64,000 nt of DNA. Origin: Lelliottia jeotgali. Lineage in GTDB: Bacteria; Pseudomonadota; Gammaproteobacteria; Enterobacterales; Enterobacteriaceae. The notes under the pieces are model-generated. The model did no database searches. It was not told where the DNA came from and saw only the letters and a list, made by a program, of their open reading frames with translations. Of the stretch, positions 1 to 9,127 are shown piece by piece (within the stretch, counting starts at the first letter, position 1; the number at the start of each line of letters is the position of its first letter). The stretch covers positions 930,001 to 994,000 of the forward strand of contig CP018628.1 of assembly GCA_002271215.1 (NCBI GenBank), given 5' to 3'. The position numbers were made by a program, and so were the translations under genes.

Positions 1-53
1 GCTATGAATATGGCCCGGTTGCTGTGCATCGTGACGATATGATCATTCGCTAA
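1..53 (+). CDS. proB: ProB C-terminus (glutamate 5-kinase), partial
   Basis: Only the last 16 complete codons and the TAA stop at 51-53 are present. The encoded tail [16 protein letters not shown] matches the known C-terminus of enterobacterial glutamate 5-kinase almost exactly. ProB phosphorylates glutamate in the first step of proline synthesis. The gene lies 10 bp upstream of proA, the usual proBA operon, and its stop region supplies the AAGGAG ribosome binding site of proA. Confidence 0.93.
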   Translation, partial: YEYGPVAVHRDDMIIR

Positions 54-63
54 GGAGCCAATC

Positions 64-1317
64 ATGCTGGAACAAATGGGTGCTGCTGCCAAAGCCGCCT
101 CTTACAAACTGGCGCTCCTTTCCAGTCGTGAAAAAAACCGCGTTCTGGAAAAAATCGCTGACTATCTGGAAGCGCAATCACAGCAAATCTTGCTCGCTAA
201 CGAACAGGATTTAGCTGACGCGCGTCAAAATGGTTTGAGCGAGGCGATGCTCGATCGCCTGGCGCTGAACCCTGCGCGCCTGAAAAGCATCGCCGACGAT
301 GTGCGTCAGGTCTGTAATCTTGCCGATCCGGTCGGACAGGTGATTGACGGCGGCCTGCTCGACAGCGGCCTGCGTATCGAACGTCGCCGGGTCCCTCTTG
401 GTGTTATCGGCGTGATTTATGAAGCGCGCCCGAACGTGACTGTTGACGTTGCCTCTCTGTGCCTGAAAACCGGTAACGCAGCCATATTGCGCGGTGGTAA
501 AGAGACGTGGCGTACCAACGCGGCGACGGTGAAAGTCATTCAGCAGGCGCTGGAAGAGTGCGGCCTGCCAGCGGGTGCGGTTCAGGCTATCGAAAGCCCG
601 GATCGTGCGCTGGTCAACGAAATGCTGCGTATGGATAAATACATCGACATGCTGATCCCACGCGGTGGCGCGGGTCTGCACAAGCTGTGTCGCGAGCAAT
701 CGACCATTCCGGTGATCACCGGCGGGATTGGCGTGTGTCATATCGTCGTGGATGACAGCGCTGAAATCGCGCCTGCGCTGAAGATTATCGTCAATGCCAA
801 AACTCAGCGTCCAAGCACCTGTAACACCGTTGAAACGCTGCTGGTACATCAGGGCATTGCCGAGACGTTCTTACCTGCTCTGAGCAAACAGATGGCCGAG
901 AGCGGCGTGACGCTGCATGCGGATGACAAGGCTTTGGCACTGCTGAAAGATGGCCCTGCGAAAGTGGAAGCGGTAAAAGCGCAGCAGTATGACGATGAGT
1001 ATCTGTCGCTGGATCTGAATGTGAAAGTGGTCGCTGATCTGGACGCTGCGATTGCCCACATTCGCGCCCACGGCACGCAGCACTCCGATGCGATCCTGAC
1101 CCGCACTCTGCGCAACGCCGATCGCTTCATCAATGAAGTGGATTCTTCCGCAGTGTATGTGAACGCTTCAACGCGCTTCACCGACGGCGGCCAGTTCGGA
1201 CTGGGTGCAGAAGTCGCTGTCAGCACGCAAAAGTTACACGCCCGTGGCCCGATGGGGCTGGAAGCGCTGACCACCTACAAGTGGATCGGCTTCGGCGATG
1301 ATACGATTCGTGCGTAA
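64..1317 (+). CDS. proA: Gamma-glutamyl phosphate reductase ProA
   Basis: The 417-residue product has the normal length of enterobacterial ProA, an NADPH-dependent cytoplasmic enzyme of the aldehyde dehydrogenase superfamily. It reduces gamma-glutamyl phosphate to glutamate semialdehyde in proline synthesis. The segment [19 protein letters not shown] and the later catalytic-cysteine stretch [12 protein letters not shown] are typical of the family. The ATG at 64 follows an AAGGAG ribosome binding site at 53-58. It is co-oriented with and immediately downstream of proB, so it is the second gene of proBA. Confidence 0.97.
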   Translation: MLEQMGAAAKAASYKLALLSSREKNRVLEKIADYLEAQSQQILLANEQDLADARQNGLSEAMLDRLALNPARLKSIADDVRQVCNLADPVGQVIDGGLLDSGLRIERRRVPLGVIGVIYEARPNVTVDVASLCLKTGNAAILRGGKETWRTNAATVKVIQQALEECGLPAGAVQAIESPDRALVNEMLRMDKYIDMLIPRGGAGLHKLCREQSTIPVITGGIGVCHIVVDDSAEIAPALKIIVNAKTQRPSTCNTVETLLVHQGIAETFLPALSKQMAESGVTLHADDKALALLKDGPAKVEAVKAQQYDDEYLSLDLNVKVVADLDAAIAHIRAHGTQHSDAILTRTLRNADRFINEVDSSAVYVNASTRFTDGGQFGLGAEVAVSTQKLHARGPMGLEALTTYKWIGFGDDTIRA

Positions 1318-1324
1318 ATAAACG

Positions 1325-1377
1325 AGGGTGATGCAAAAATAGGCATTTGATTCGCAAGGCCATTGACGCATCACCCT
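1325..1377 (+). terminator. Inverted repeat between proA and tRNA-Thr
   Basis: AGGGTGATGC (1325-1334) and GCATCACCCT (1368-1377) are a perfect 10-bp inverted repeat with a 33-nt spacer. It could end proBA transcription or support folding of the readthrough RNA. No U-tract follows directly, so an intrinsic terminator is not certain. Confidence 0.4.
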
Positions 1378-1391
1378 GTTAGTTTTAACAT
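1363..1391 (+). promoter_or_regulatory. Probable sigma70 promoter of the tRNA gene
   Basis: TTGACG (1363-1368) and TAACAT (1386-1391) are spaced by 17 bp. They are followed by a GC-rich discriminator (GCCCCG), as expected for a stable-RNA promoter, and lie about 40 bp upstream of the mature tRNA. A small hairpin GGTTACGctCGTAACC follows in the 5' leader. Confidence 0.65.
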
Positions 1392-1428
1392 TTTGCCCCG
1401 TGGTTACGCTCGTAACCGGCCTTTCAGG

Positions 1429-1504
1429 GCCGATATAGCTCAGTTGGTAGAGCAGCGCATTCGTAATGCGAAGGTCGGAGGTTCGACTCCTCTTATCGGC
1501 ACCA
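1429..1504 (+). tRNA. thrW: tRNA-Thr, anticodon CGT (thrW type)
   Basis: The 76-nt sequence runs from GCCGATATAGCTC to the encoded ACCA. The acceptor stem GCCGATA pairs with TATCGGC, the anticodon loop is TTCGTAA (anticodon CGT), and the T-arm is GGTTCGACTCC. Position downstream of proA matches E. coli thrW, the attachment site of the CP4-6 prophage. The 3' end is therefore a plausible integration site for the accessory DNA that follows. I see no second copy of the tRNA 3' end within the window. Confidence 0.96.
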
Positions 1505-1650
1505 TTTCAAATTCTTCCCAAAACCAACTCAACTCCCACAAACACCCGCTTCATCCAGCCCCTACCTCCCATTTCCAGAACGAAAATCTCTTTAACCCCA
1601 CTGGATAATGCAATAATTCCTTCGAGGATAAAGCTAACAAGGAAACCACC

Positions 1651-2094
1651 ATGATCATCACAGAAGTGTTGCATAACAAAAAAGACTTCCTTGAACTCCT
1701 TCTTCTGGGTGATGAGCAAGAGGATATGATTGATCGCTATCTCGACGCAGGGCGAATGTTCAAGCTGGATGATAATGGCGTGAAATGCATAGCGGTTGTT
1801 GTGACGTTAAATTGCCACGAGTGTGAACTGAAAAATATCGCCACCGATCCTGCATCCCAAAGAAAGGGATATGGTAAGGCCATGATCGCATTCCTCAAAA
1901 AAACCTACCTAACGTCTTTTAACACTCTGTATGTCGGCACGGGTGATGTGCCTTTTACCCTTGATTTCTATAAGCGCTGTGGGTTTGTTGACTCCCATAG
2001 GGTGAAGGATTTTTTTGTCGATAATTACGACCATCCTATCTTTGAGGGGGATATACAGCTGCGTGACATGGTTTATCTGAAACAAACCCGATGA
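1651..2094 (+). CDS. GNAT-family N-acetyltransferase
   Basis: The 147-residue protein has the GNAT acetyl-CoA signature LKNIATDPASQRKGYGKAM (motif A, R-K-G-Y-G-K at about residues 71-76) and the closing motif B element FYKRCGFVDS. GNAT enzymes move an acetyl group from acetyl-CoA to an amine, but the substrate cannot be read from sequence. The gene stands alone between the tRNA and a convergent transporter operon and has an AAGGAAACC ribosome binding region. The 146 bp upstream show nothing else. Confidence 0.82.
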   Translation: MIITEVLHNKKDFLELLLLGDEQEDMIDRYLDAGRMFKLDDNGVKCIAVVVTLNCHECELKNIATDPASQRKGYGKAMIAFLKKTYLTSFNTLYVGTGDVPFTLDFYKRCGFVDSHRVKDFFVDNYDHPIFEGDIQLRDMVYLKQTR

Positions 2095-2125
2095 CCACTA
2101 CAACCCAAAATCAAATTTCTGTAAA

Positions 2126-2150
2126 AAGGGAGCGACATAATCGCTCCCTT
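2126..2150. terminator. Bidirectional intrinsic terminator
   Basis: AAGGGAGCGA (2126-2135), loop CATAA and TCGCTCCCTT (2141-2150) form a perfect 10-bp stem. T-rich sequence follows on both strands (TTTCG on plus; TTTTTAC on minus). It separates the convergent acetyltransferase and ABC-transporter operon. Confidence 0.85.
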
Positions 2151-2156
2151 TCGCCA

Positions 2157-3227
2157 TCACCCTTTCGGGAAAATCCAGACGTGATTTTCCGGTAATGCCA
2201 GGTGGCAATGCTGCGGGTCACGCACCTCAGTGCCATAAGCGCGGATCACGAAATCATCGCCGATTGTCCTGAACAGGTATTCCCAGCGATCGCCGAGATA
2301 CATGCTGGTCAGTAGCGGCAGTTCGAACTGGTTTTCCCCTGGTCCTTCGACTAACGCCACGCGTTCGACGCGGATCACCGCCGTGCCTTCCTGACCGCTT
2401 TGCACGCCTTCTGCGGCTTTGCCCCACAGCGACCAGCCGCTGCCTTCGATGCGCGCTTTGCCGTCGCGGACTTCGGTGATTTTGCCGTGCAGACGGTTGT
2501 TGCTCCCCATAAATTCTGCGGTGAACAGCGTCTTCGGCGAACCGTACATTTCCTGCGGCGTGCCCTGTTGCTCAATTTTGCCGTTATTGAGCAGCAGGAT
2601 GCGGTCAGAAATCGCCATCGCCTCATTCTGATCGTGCGTCACCATCAGCGCCGACAGCCCCAGTTTGATGATCAGCTCACGCAGAAACACGCGGGCTTCT
2701 TCACGCAGCTTGGCGTCGAGGTTCGACAGCGGCTCATCCAGCAGGATAACCGGCGGGTTATACACCAGCGCACGACCAATCGCCACGCGCTGTTGCTGAC
2801 CACCGGAAAGCTGATGCGGATGACGCTTGCCCAGATGCCCCAGCCCGAGCTGATCCAGCACATCCTGCACCCGCTGGGTGATCTCTTTGGCAGGCACTTT
2901 GCGCAGTTTCAGCGGATAGGCCACGTTCTCAAACACGGTTTTATGCGGCCACAGGGCGTAGGACTGAAACACCAGCCCGAGATTACGCTCTTCGGCAGGG
3001 ACTTCGCTGCGCGGCGTTCCGTCATACACTTTGTTGTTGCCGATGACGATTGCGCCCTGAGTCGGTTTTTCCAGCCCGGCGACGGCGCGCAGCAGCGTGG
3101 TTTTGCCGCTGCCCGAGGGCCCCAACAGTGACACCACTTCGCCGCGCTTCAGGTTCATCGACACGCCCTTCAACACCGGATTGTCGCCGTAGGTTAAATG
3201 CAGATTCTCGACCGTTAACTCAATCAT
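2157..3227 (-). CDS. FbpC/AfuC-type ABC transporter ATPase
   Basis: This 356-residue ATPase powers the importer encoded with the next two genes. It has Walker A GPSGSGKTT, signature LSGGQQQR, Walker [13 protein letters not shown], the switch histidine in MVTHDQNEA, and a C-terminal TOBE-like regulatory region. The start at 3227 (MIELTVENL) is chosen because the nucleotide-binding domain begins there; a longer reading back to 3401 runs through the permease gene in another frame and gives no sensible sequence. The gene overlaps the permease end by 8 bp, so the two are probably translationally coupled. Substrate is unknown. Confidence 0.9.
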   Translation of the reverse strand: MIELTVENLHLTYGDNPVLKGVSMNLKRGEVVSLLGPSGSGKTTLLRAVAGLEKPTQGAIVIGNNKVYDGTPRSEVPAEERNLGLVFQSYALWPHKTVFENVAYPLKLRKVPAKEITQRVQDVLDQLGLGHLGKRHPHQLSGGQQQRVAIGRALVYNPPVILLDEPLSNLDAKLREEARVFLRELIIKLGLSALMVTHDQNEAMAISDRILLLNNGKIEQQGTPQEMYGSPKTLFTAEFMGSNNRLHGKITEVRDGKARIEGSGWSLWGKAAEGVQSGQEGTAVIRVERVALVEGPGENQFELPLLTSMYLGDRWEYLFRTIGDDFVIRAYGTEVRDPQHCHLALPENHVWIFPKG

Positions 3228-4989
3228 GTAATTTGACTCCAAAACGAAGGGCAATCCCCAGGCCGACGACCACCAGCAGGATGTTGATAAAGGAGAGCGC
3301 GGCCACGATATCGATCGCGCCTGCAGCCCACAGGGAAACCAGCATCGACCCGATGGTCTCCGTGCCCGGCGAAAGCAGGTACACGCCGGTAGAATATTCA
3401 CGCTCGAAAATCAGGAACATCAACAACCAGGAACCAATCAAACCGTAACGAGACAGAGGAATCGTTACGTGGCGGGTGATCTGCCCGCGTGTTGCTCCGG
3501 TGCTGCGCGCCGCTTCTTCCAGTTCCGGTGCCACCTGTAACAGCGTGGAAGAGATCAGCCGCAGGCCGTACGCCATCCACACCACGGTGTAGGCCAGCCA
3601 GACGCTGAAGATGGTGCTGCGAAGCGATCGCAGCCAGACAATCAGGTTATCGCGCAGCCACTGCGACCACGGCATACCCGAAAGCCAGCCAGATTTCAGG
3701 GCGTTATCCAGCCACATTGGCAGGAACAGGAATACCCACAGGAACGCCAGACCGGCGAGCAGGCCCGGCACCGCGCGTGGTACCAGCACGCTGTAATCGA
3801 GAAAGCGCGTGGTGTTGTCCGGTTTACGGTGCATGGCGATGCCGATAAACAGATAGCAAACCACCGCCAGCGCGCCGCCGAACACGCCAATCGCCATCGA
3901 GTTGACGATCGCGCGCAGCAGGTTTGGCTGCTGCCAGATGGTGCGGAAAGTGTTGAGCGACAGCTCATCCCAGACAGACACGCCCACGCCCCAGTTGGAG
4001 ATAAATGCGCGCAGCACCACGCCCAGCAGCGGAACGCCAATCGTGACCGTCAGCCAGAAGGCGACGACGGCACCGGCGACCCAGCGCCACTTGCCCAGCG
4101 GCAACGCACGTGCCTGAGAGGCCTTGCCTTTCATGGTGACAAAACGGTTGGCGGTGCGCATCAGACGGCGCTGGAGCATCACCAGCGGAATGGTGATACA
4201 GATCAGCACCACGGCGACGGCGGCCATCAGATGGTAAGACGGCGTGCCGAGTTTATTGGTTAGCTGGTACAGGTAAGTCGCCAGCACCATGTTGCCTTCC
4301 GGATCGCCGAGCACCAGCATCAGGCCGAACACTTCCAGCCCGAGGAAAAACAGCAGCACGACGGCGTAAAGAATAGAAGGGCGCACCATCGGCAGGCTGA
4401 CGGCGGTCATCACCTGCAACGGCGACGCACCGGCGATACGCGCGGCTTCTTCCACATCAGACCCGACGCTGCGCAGCGCCGAGGAGATATACAGATAGGC
4501 GTGTGGAACGTGCGTCAGCCCGGCAATCACCACGATGCTCGACATGTCGTAGATGTTCCACGGCACGAAGCCGATAATCGACTGCGCCCACAGGGAGAAG
4601 AACCCCACCGGACCCGCGGCCACCACGTAGCCAAAGCCGAGTACCATCGGCGAAACAAAGATCGGCACGAGGATCAGCGGTTCGATCAGGCGACGGCCAG
4701 GCAGGTCGGTGCGCACCATCAGAAAGGCCAGTACGCCCCCGAGCGGAATGGCGATCGCCACCAGGCCGAAGGCGAGGATAAAGCCACTTTTCAGCGCCTT
4801 ATAAAAATCAGGGTCGGTGAAAATAAAGCCAAATGACTCCAGACTCCACTCTTTCGACGGGGAAAAGAACGGTGCGGATAAGAAGCTTTGTATCACGATG
4901 AACGACAAAGGAACGTAAATCACCAGCGCGGTGATCAACACCACCACGCCGCGGGGCAGGCTTTGCCATTTTCTTTGTAAGGCTTGCAT
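3220..4989 (-). CDS. Fused two-domain FbpB/AfuB-type ABC permease
   Basis: The 589-residue membrane protein has two tandem binding-protein-dependent permease modules. Each carries the EAA-type loop that docks the ATPase (DVEEAARIAGASPLQV in the first half, ELEEAARSTGATRGQI in the second). Fused permeases are usual for the ferric/phosphosugar (FbpB/SfuB/AfuB) branch. The start at 4989 (MQALQRKW) is preferred to 5025 because AGGGA lies 8 nt upstream and the first membrane helix follows shortly after. It sits between its binding-protein and ATPase genes. The substrate is not evident. Confidence 0.88.
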   Translation of the reverse strand: MQALQRKWQSLPRGVVVLITALVIYVPLSFIVIQSFLSAPFFSPSKEWSLESFGFIFTDPDFYKALKSGFILAFGLVAIAIPLGGVLAFLMVRTDLPGRRLIEPLILVPIFVSPMVLGFGYVVAAGPVGFFSLWAQSIIGFVPWNIYDMSSIVVIAGLTHVPHAYLYISSALRSVGSDVEEAARIAGASPLQVMTAVSLPMVRPSILYAVVLLFFLGLEVFGLMLVLGDPEGNMVLATYLYQLTNKLGTPSYHLMAAVAVVLICITIPLVMLQRRLMRTANRFVTMKGKASQARALPLGKWRWVAGAVVAFWLTVTIGVPLLGVVLRAFISNWGVGVSVWDELSLNTFRTIWQQPNLLRAIVNSMAIGVFGGALAVVCYLFIGIAMHRKPDNTTRFLDYSVLVPRAVPGLLAGLAFLWVFLFLPMWLDNALKSGWLSGMPWSQWLRDNLIVWLRSLRSTIFSVWLAYTVVWMAYGLRLISSTLLQVAPELEEAARSTGATRGQITRHVTIPLSRYGLIGSWLLMFLIFEREYSTGVYLLSPGTETIGSMLVSLWAAGAIDIVAALSFINILLVVVGLGIALRFGVKLHD

Positions 4990-5030
4990 AGGGTTTCCCT
5001 GGCTGTTGACCCTGAGGAACGGCATTGGTT

Positions 5031-5097
5031 GCCGGATGTGCTGCGCTTATCCGGCGTACTTTTTGTAGGCCCGGTAAGGCGTGAGCCGTCACCGGGC
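5031..5097. repeat. REP-type palindrome pair (BIME)
   Basis: Two GC-rich imperfect palindromes (GCCGGATGTGCTGCGCTTATCCGGC-like, then GGCCCGGTAAGGCGTGAGCCG...CACCGGGC-like) lie in opposite orientation in the gap between the binding-protein and permease genes. REP pairs inside operons are known to stabilise upstream mRNA, which would favour high expression of the binding protein here. Confidence 0.8.
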
Positions 5098-5125
5098 AAT
5101 CAGACGCAGAGCGGCTGCCCTGAGG

Positions 5126-6217
5126 TTATTTGCCGGCAGCTTCGCGCCACTGTTTGATGTAATCGAGGCGTTTTTTCGGCTGCAGGTATTCCAGCAGGCT
5201 TTCATCCACCGGAATCGGCTTCAGCGCGTTGCCGAGCATTTTGGTCATGCCGTCAATGTCGTTTTTGCCTTCGATATCGTTACGGATGGACGGGATGTCG
5301 GCCTGGTTCGCCAGAATGCTCTGGCCTTTTTCAGACAGCACGTAGTCCAGCCACAGCTTCGCGGCGTTGCTGTTTTGCGCCTGCTGGCTGATGAACGACA
5401 CGCGAGACAACACCAGGGTGTAATCCTTCGGATAGGAGATGCCGAGCGATGGGTCCGTTTTGGCACGCGCTTCGGCGTAAGAACCGAGGATGTTAAAGCC
5501 AATCAAGTTTTCGCCGGAGGAGACGCGTTCCATCATCGTGCCGGTGGAAGATTGCACGGCTAAACCGCCTTTGGCGACGTCAGCCAGGGTTTTAAAATAG
5601 TTCGGATCGGCTTTGGAATCCTGCACCGAGAGCATAAAGCCGAGGCCCGATTTCTCGATATCGTAGGTGGTGACTTTGCTTTTGAATTTATCGGCCTGGC
5701 TGGCGATCAGTTTTGCTAACGCGGCATGAGAATCCGGCACTTCGTTCGCCGGGATCATGCGCTTGTTATAGATAAACACCACCGGCTCGTAAGTGGTGCC
5801 GTAGGCTTTATCGCTCCACACCGCCCATTTTGGCAGCTGGCCTTGTTCCGGGGATTTGTACTCCAGGGCATAGTCGGTGGCGAGCTTCAGACCGGTGTCC
5901 ATTGAAGAACTCCACACCACGTCGCCGCTACCGCCGCCAGCAGCCTGTTCGCTGATAAAACGGTTGTACAGTTCGGTACTGTTCATGTCGTTGTATTCAA
6001 CTTTGATGCCCGGATACGCCGCCTCAAAGCCCTGAATCAGCGGCCCGGCAGCTTTGGTGTCAGTGGTGGAGTAGATAACCACTTTGCCTTCTTTGGTCGC
6101 GGCGTCGACGACCTTTTGGTAGTCCGCCGGATAGCCTTGCGGCAGAGCAGACATTGCAGAAACGGAGAAAAACACAGTAGCGGTAAGCAGAGAAATACGG
6201 AGTGTTGTGTTCGACAT
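5126..6217 (-). CDS. Periplasmic binding protein of FbpABC/AfuABC-type importer
   Basis: The 363-residue protein begins with a Sec signal peptide (hydrophobic core about residues 8-22, cleavage probably near SALPQG). It continues as a class II periplasmic binding protein of the ferric-iron/phosphosugar/phosphonate group (KVVIYSTTDTKAAGPL, then GDVVWSSSMD). It captures substrate for the downstream permease and ATPase. The paired tyrosines used by iron-binding FbpA are not obvious, so an organic phosphate-type ligand is at least as likely as iron. No Fur-like site was seen upstream. Confidence 0.85.
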   Translation of the reverse strand: MSNTTLRISLLTATVFFSVSAMSALPQGYPADYQKVVDAATKEGKVVIYSTTDTKAAGPLIQGFEAAYPGIKVEYNDMNSTELYNRFISEQAAGGGSGDVVWSSSMDTGLKLATDYALEYKSPEQGQLPKWAVWSDKAYGTTYEPVVFIYNKRMIPANEVPDSHAALAKLIASQADKFKSKVTTYDIEKSGLGFMLSVQDSKADPNYFKTLADVAKGGLAVQSSTGTMMERVSSGENLIGFNILGSYAEARAKTDPSLGISYPKDYTLVLSRVSFISQQAQNSNAAKLWLDYVLSEKGQSILANQADIPSIRNDIEGKNDIDGMTKMLGNALKPIPVDESLLEYLQPKKRLDYIKQWREAAGK

Positions 6218-6372
6218 TGTAATTAACCTTTCAGTTACATTTTAGTAGTCAAAACTCAACATAGCCGATGGCGATTTTCAGACAATAGGGGGCAACAGGC
6301 TCTGTTTCCGAATTGTGATTGCTGGCCTTTTTTAAGCAATTAACACCATAGAAACCACGGGAAAGGTTTTAT

Positions 6373-6453
6373 TGCCGGGTGGCGGCTGCGCCTTACCCGG
6401 CCTACAAAAGCGTGAAGACCCTGTAGGCCCGGTAAGCTTAGCGCCACCGGGCG
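6373..6453. repeat. REP-type palindrome pair
   Basis: GCCGGGTGGCGGCTGCGCCT-type and GGCCCGGTAAGC...GCCACCGGGC-type palindromes lie in opposite orientation about 20 bp apart, upstream of the divergent binding-protein gene. Confidence 0.8.
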
Positions 6454-6777
6454 AGTGTTTTACACAGTGCAGCGGATGCCTTAAGGGGAATGGCGGATGT
6501 TCTGGTTCAGTGGAGAGGGGGAGTTATCTTCTCTATCCTTGGGGAGCGTGTGTTTGTCGGCTTTGTGCCAACAGCGGAAGTTGCTAACCGGATTTTTACT
6601 GAAGCTTGAGCAGCGATGCCACTTACTGATGCCTATCAGTAATGGGGCTCTTGATGATTCAAATAAAAAAGATTAAATTGATTGAGATTATTCCTATTTT
6701 ATTGATCGTTTTCGCATGAGCTTGGAAAACCATGAATCAGATCTTCACTATATAAAACAACGAACTATGGAGGAAGC
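6454..6777. other. AT-rich intergenic region with a palindrome
   Basis: No gene is supported here. Composition drops sharply from GC-rich core to AT-rich sequence after about 6600, which I read as the left edge of the acquired operon that follows. A perfect palindrome TTACTGAT-gcct-ATCAGTAA lies at 6623-6642 and could be an operator for the downstream operon. A TATAAA at 6751-6756 could be part of its promoter, but I could not find a well-spaced -35. Confidence 0.5.
6623..6642. promoter_or_regulatory. Operator-like 20-bp palindrome
   Basis: TTACTGAT (6623-6630) and ATCAGTAA (6635-6642) are perfect 8-bp arms around GCCT. It lies 136 bp before the first gene of the AT-rich operon. No regulator gene is encoded alongside. 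Reading it as a dimeric repressor site is inference. Confidence 0.4.
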
Positions 6778-7869
6778 GTGGGCGGCGAAACTAAGAATAT
6801 TGATGAGATTGCAGGTATCATTTCCAGTAGAATTTTTGATGAATTAGGCTGGAAAACCCAAAAAACAACGGATATAAGTTGGGACTGTTGTTTGAGATCT
6901 CATCTAAACGCTAAACAACTTTTATCTGAAAATCCAAAAAAAACTCACCCTACGGATGTAGTCTTCAAATATAGAGATCCTTATTCAGATATAACTCAGT
7001 ATATACAAACAGATTTAAAATCTTATTGTGCCAGCACGCTTGACGGTACAAAATCAATATTGAGCGCTCTACGAAGTTTATCACAACAGGTAGCTTGCGC
7101 GCCAAGAAGTCCTGAGTGGCGGCGTCTATTTGTTGACAGTACAAATGAGAAATATCAAGTTAACGGCCTACTTTTTATATATAATCATGACAATAAATAT
7201 GACTCTGATTTAATTGAGAAATTAAATGGAGCCGCCACAGCAAGTTATGATTTTCCAGAGAACTCTTTGATTGCAGTTTTTGACCCAACTATGATCAGAT
7301 TTTTACTAGATGTTACAGAACACATTGAGACTAGAAGGGGGATTACTGACAAAGTAACACAAGAAACAAATATGTTATGGCAAAAAATTCCTGAGATAGA
7401 GAACTGCACATATTTTTACCCTGACAAGCATAATAAAATAGCAACGAAAGGGAAAATCCTTCCAGCCACAATTGAAATGATAACATCTGGCATGATTTTT
7501 TACTCATATGAACACGAATATATTAGAAATGATGATGGCGATAGAATAAGAAATAAAATATTGAATATTTTCTGGAAAGAAAAGGTTGATTCCAGTAATC
7601 ACTTTATATTTCTTTTAGAGTATATATTTAACTATCAATTACTCAATCAATTTGACAAAATATTTGTTATAACTCCGTTCTCATCACACTCAAGCGTTCA
7701 TTTGCAATCCGCCATTAATGATTACATAGGCATATATTCTTTCACTCAATCTCATATCGAAACGTTAAGGGAAAAAATAGTATCCATTCCTTTTGTTAAT
7801 CAAAAGCTATCTATATTTGAGTACCAAGTTGCCAGCAAGCAGGTGAATAGAAAATGTCACTTTTCATAA
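6778..7869 (+). CDS. Unknown protein with PD-(D/E)XK-like signature
   Basis: I do not recognise this 363-residue protein. An N-terminal pattern looks like a PD-(D/E)XK nuclease core: a helix with E22, then HPTD (D60), then TDLK with D79 and K81 about 20 residues on. The rest is rich in Asn/Ile/Tyr/Lys with no signal peptide or clear membrane helix. The start is GTG at 6778 behind GGAGG (6769-6773). The gene is strongly AT-rich compared with flanking genes and is the first of three tightly spaced genes (10 bp to the next). That suggests horizontal acquisition and, by inference, a defence function. Confidence 0.6.
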   Translation: MGGETKNIDEIAGIISSRIFDELGWKTQKTTDISWDCCLRSHLNAKQLLSENPKKTHPTDVVFKYRDPYSDITQYIQTDLKSYCASTLDGTKSILSALRSLSQQVACAPRSPEWRRLFVDSTNEKYQVNGLLFIYNHDNKYDSDLIEKLNGAATASYDFPENSLIAVFDPTMIRFLLDVTEHIETRRGITDKVTQETNMLWQKIPEIENCTYFYPDKHNKIATKGKILPATIEMITSGMIFYSYEHEYIRNDDGDRIRNKILNIFWKEKVDSSNHFIFLLEYIFNYQLLNQFDKIFVITPFSSHSSVHLQSAINDYIGIYSFTQSHIETLREKIVSIPFVNQKLSIFEYQVASKQVNRKCHFS

Positions 7870-7879
7870 GGAGTATGAC

Positions 7880-9127
7880 ATGAATAAATATCAAGCCACG
7901 TTGTTTTCAAACGAAAGTGACATTTATACTGCCCTCCACTCTAACAGTGCAAAAATCACAGATGTTACATTAAGGAAGATCGCCTTCAATCGAGGGATAA
8001 TTTTCCCATCTGACTTATCAAAAGAGGTATTGATAGAAAAAATATCAGACCTGCCATTTTCATATAATCACATCAGAGAAGTACAAGATAAACTGGCAAC
8101 CAAACCCAGCCAAGACGTCTTCTCAGTAAAACGTATATATGAAGAATTTGATATAGAGAAACTCTATGACGTTGTAAACAAAGTGAAAGAAAATAGACCC
8201 AAGTTGCTAGGGCATGAGAAAATTGATCATTACTCAGGGTTGCAAACCTACCATATATCTATTGATTACACTGAATTTGATTTTAGAAGGGGTAAATTTC
8301 AGCAGAAAAAATTGTACAGTGGGAGTATAATTTTCATAGTAAAAAAAGGATATGTTTCAGTGAGATATAACTATACACCACGCATTTCAGAAATTCTCAA
8401 GCAAATAATTGATACATATTCATCAACGGTTTGTAACAACATAATTGTCAACGAAATAGATTTATCAAGCATCGTTGATACTGATCTTAGGAACATTTTC
8501 GCTGTTCATCTTTATGATTTTGATGGAAATTATAAAAAAACAGGACTTGAATATGCTGGTCTTGAAAAGGTTAGAGTAAGCAGAATAAAAACATCTCTGG
8601 ATATTAATGGAGATAATCTTGAAGGAAATGCTAACGAAGAAACACAAGAATTATTAAACAAGATTTCACCTTCTACAGATAACGAAAATGATGATGACAT
8701 TAATAATCAGGAAATGGCATCTGACGATGATGAAAACCTAACTTTTAACATTAATAATGCCGCGTATGATGGCCTATCATTAGTGAACGCTCCTCAAATT
8801 AAGGAGCTGTGCAGTGATGGGTTTTATAGAAGCTTAATTCGATGGAAGTCATTTTCCTCAGTTGTTAAGAACCATACTATAACTTTTGAACTTAGTTTTG
8901 ATGATAAATATCTTGGAAAAAATATAAAATTCAGAGCGTTATACAAAGAAAGCAACTCTGCATCCGCAGAGAGAGAAAAACTCAGTGACGCAGACTTTGA
9001 TCAAGTCATGAAACAATTAGAAGAAAAAATATTTTTGATTAATGACTTTATTATCGAAGAGCATACCAAGCGATACCCAGTAACGAAAGCTATGTCTTGC
9101 GAGACTTTGAATCAGGAGGCTGGATGA
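7880..9127 (+). CDS. Unknown protein with acidic linker, operon gene 2
   Basis: The 415-residue protein matches no family I can name. It lacks a signal peptide or membrane segments and appears cytoplasmic. A low-complexity Asp/Glu/Asn-rich stretch at about residues 245-287 divides it into a larger N-terminal part and a C-terminal part of about 125 residues, suggesting two domains on a flexible acidic linker. AAGGAG lies upstream of the ATG at 7880, which is 10 bp after gene 1. Its stop codon overlaps the start of gene 3, so the three are probably co-translated. Composition is AT-rich, as in its neighbours. Confidence 0.6.
   Translation: MNKYQATLFSNESDIYTALHSNSAKITDVTLRKIAFNRGIIFPSDLSKEVLIEKISDLPFSYNHIREVQDKLATKPSQDVFSVKRIYEEFDIEKLYDVVNKVKENRPKLLGHEKIDHYSGLQTYHISIDYTEFDFRRGKFQQKKLYSGSIIFIVKKGYVSVRYNYTPRISEILKQIIDTYSSTVCNNIIVNEIDLSSIVDTDLRNIFAVHLYDFDGNYKKTGLEYAGLEKVRVSRIKTSLDINGDNLEGNANEETQELLNKISPSTDNENDDDINNQEMASDDDENLTFNINNAAYDGLSLVNAPQIKELCSDGFYRSLIRWKSFSSVVKNHTITFELSFDDKYLGKNIKFRALYKESNSASAEREKLSDADFDQVMKQLEEKIFLINDFIIEEHTKRYPVTKAMSCETLNQEAG

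Noticed and set aside
211..849. Long minus-strand readings inside proA, the transporters, tau genes and usher
   Set aside because: Shadows of well-supported genes in high-GC coding sequence; no family features or ribosome binding sites.
1505..1650. Attachment-site duplication of the tRNA 3' end
   Set aside because: I looked for a second copy of the tRNA 3' end in the window and saw none.
2157..6217. Ferric iron importer annotation for the first ABC system
   Set aside because: No Fur box and no obvious paired tyrosines in the binding protein; left as unknown cargo.
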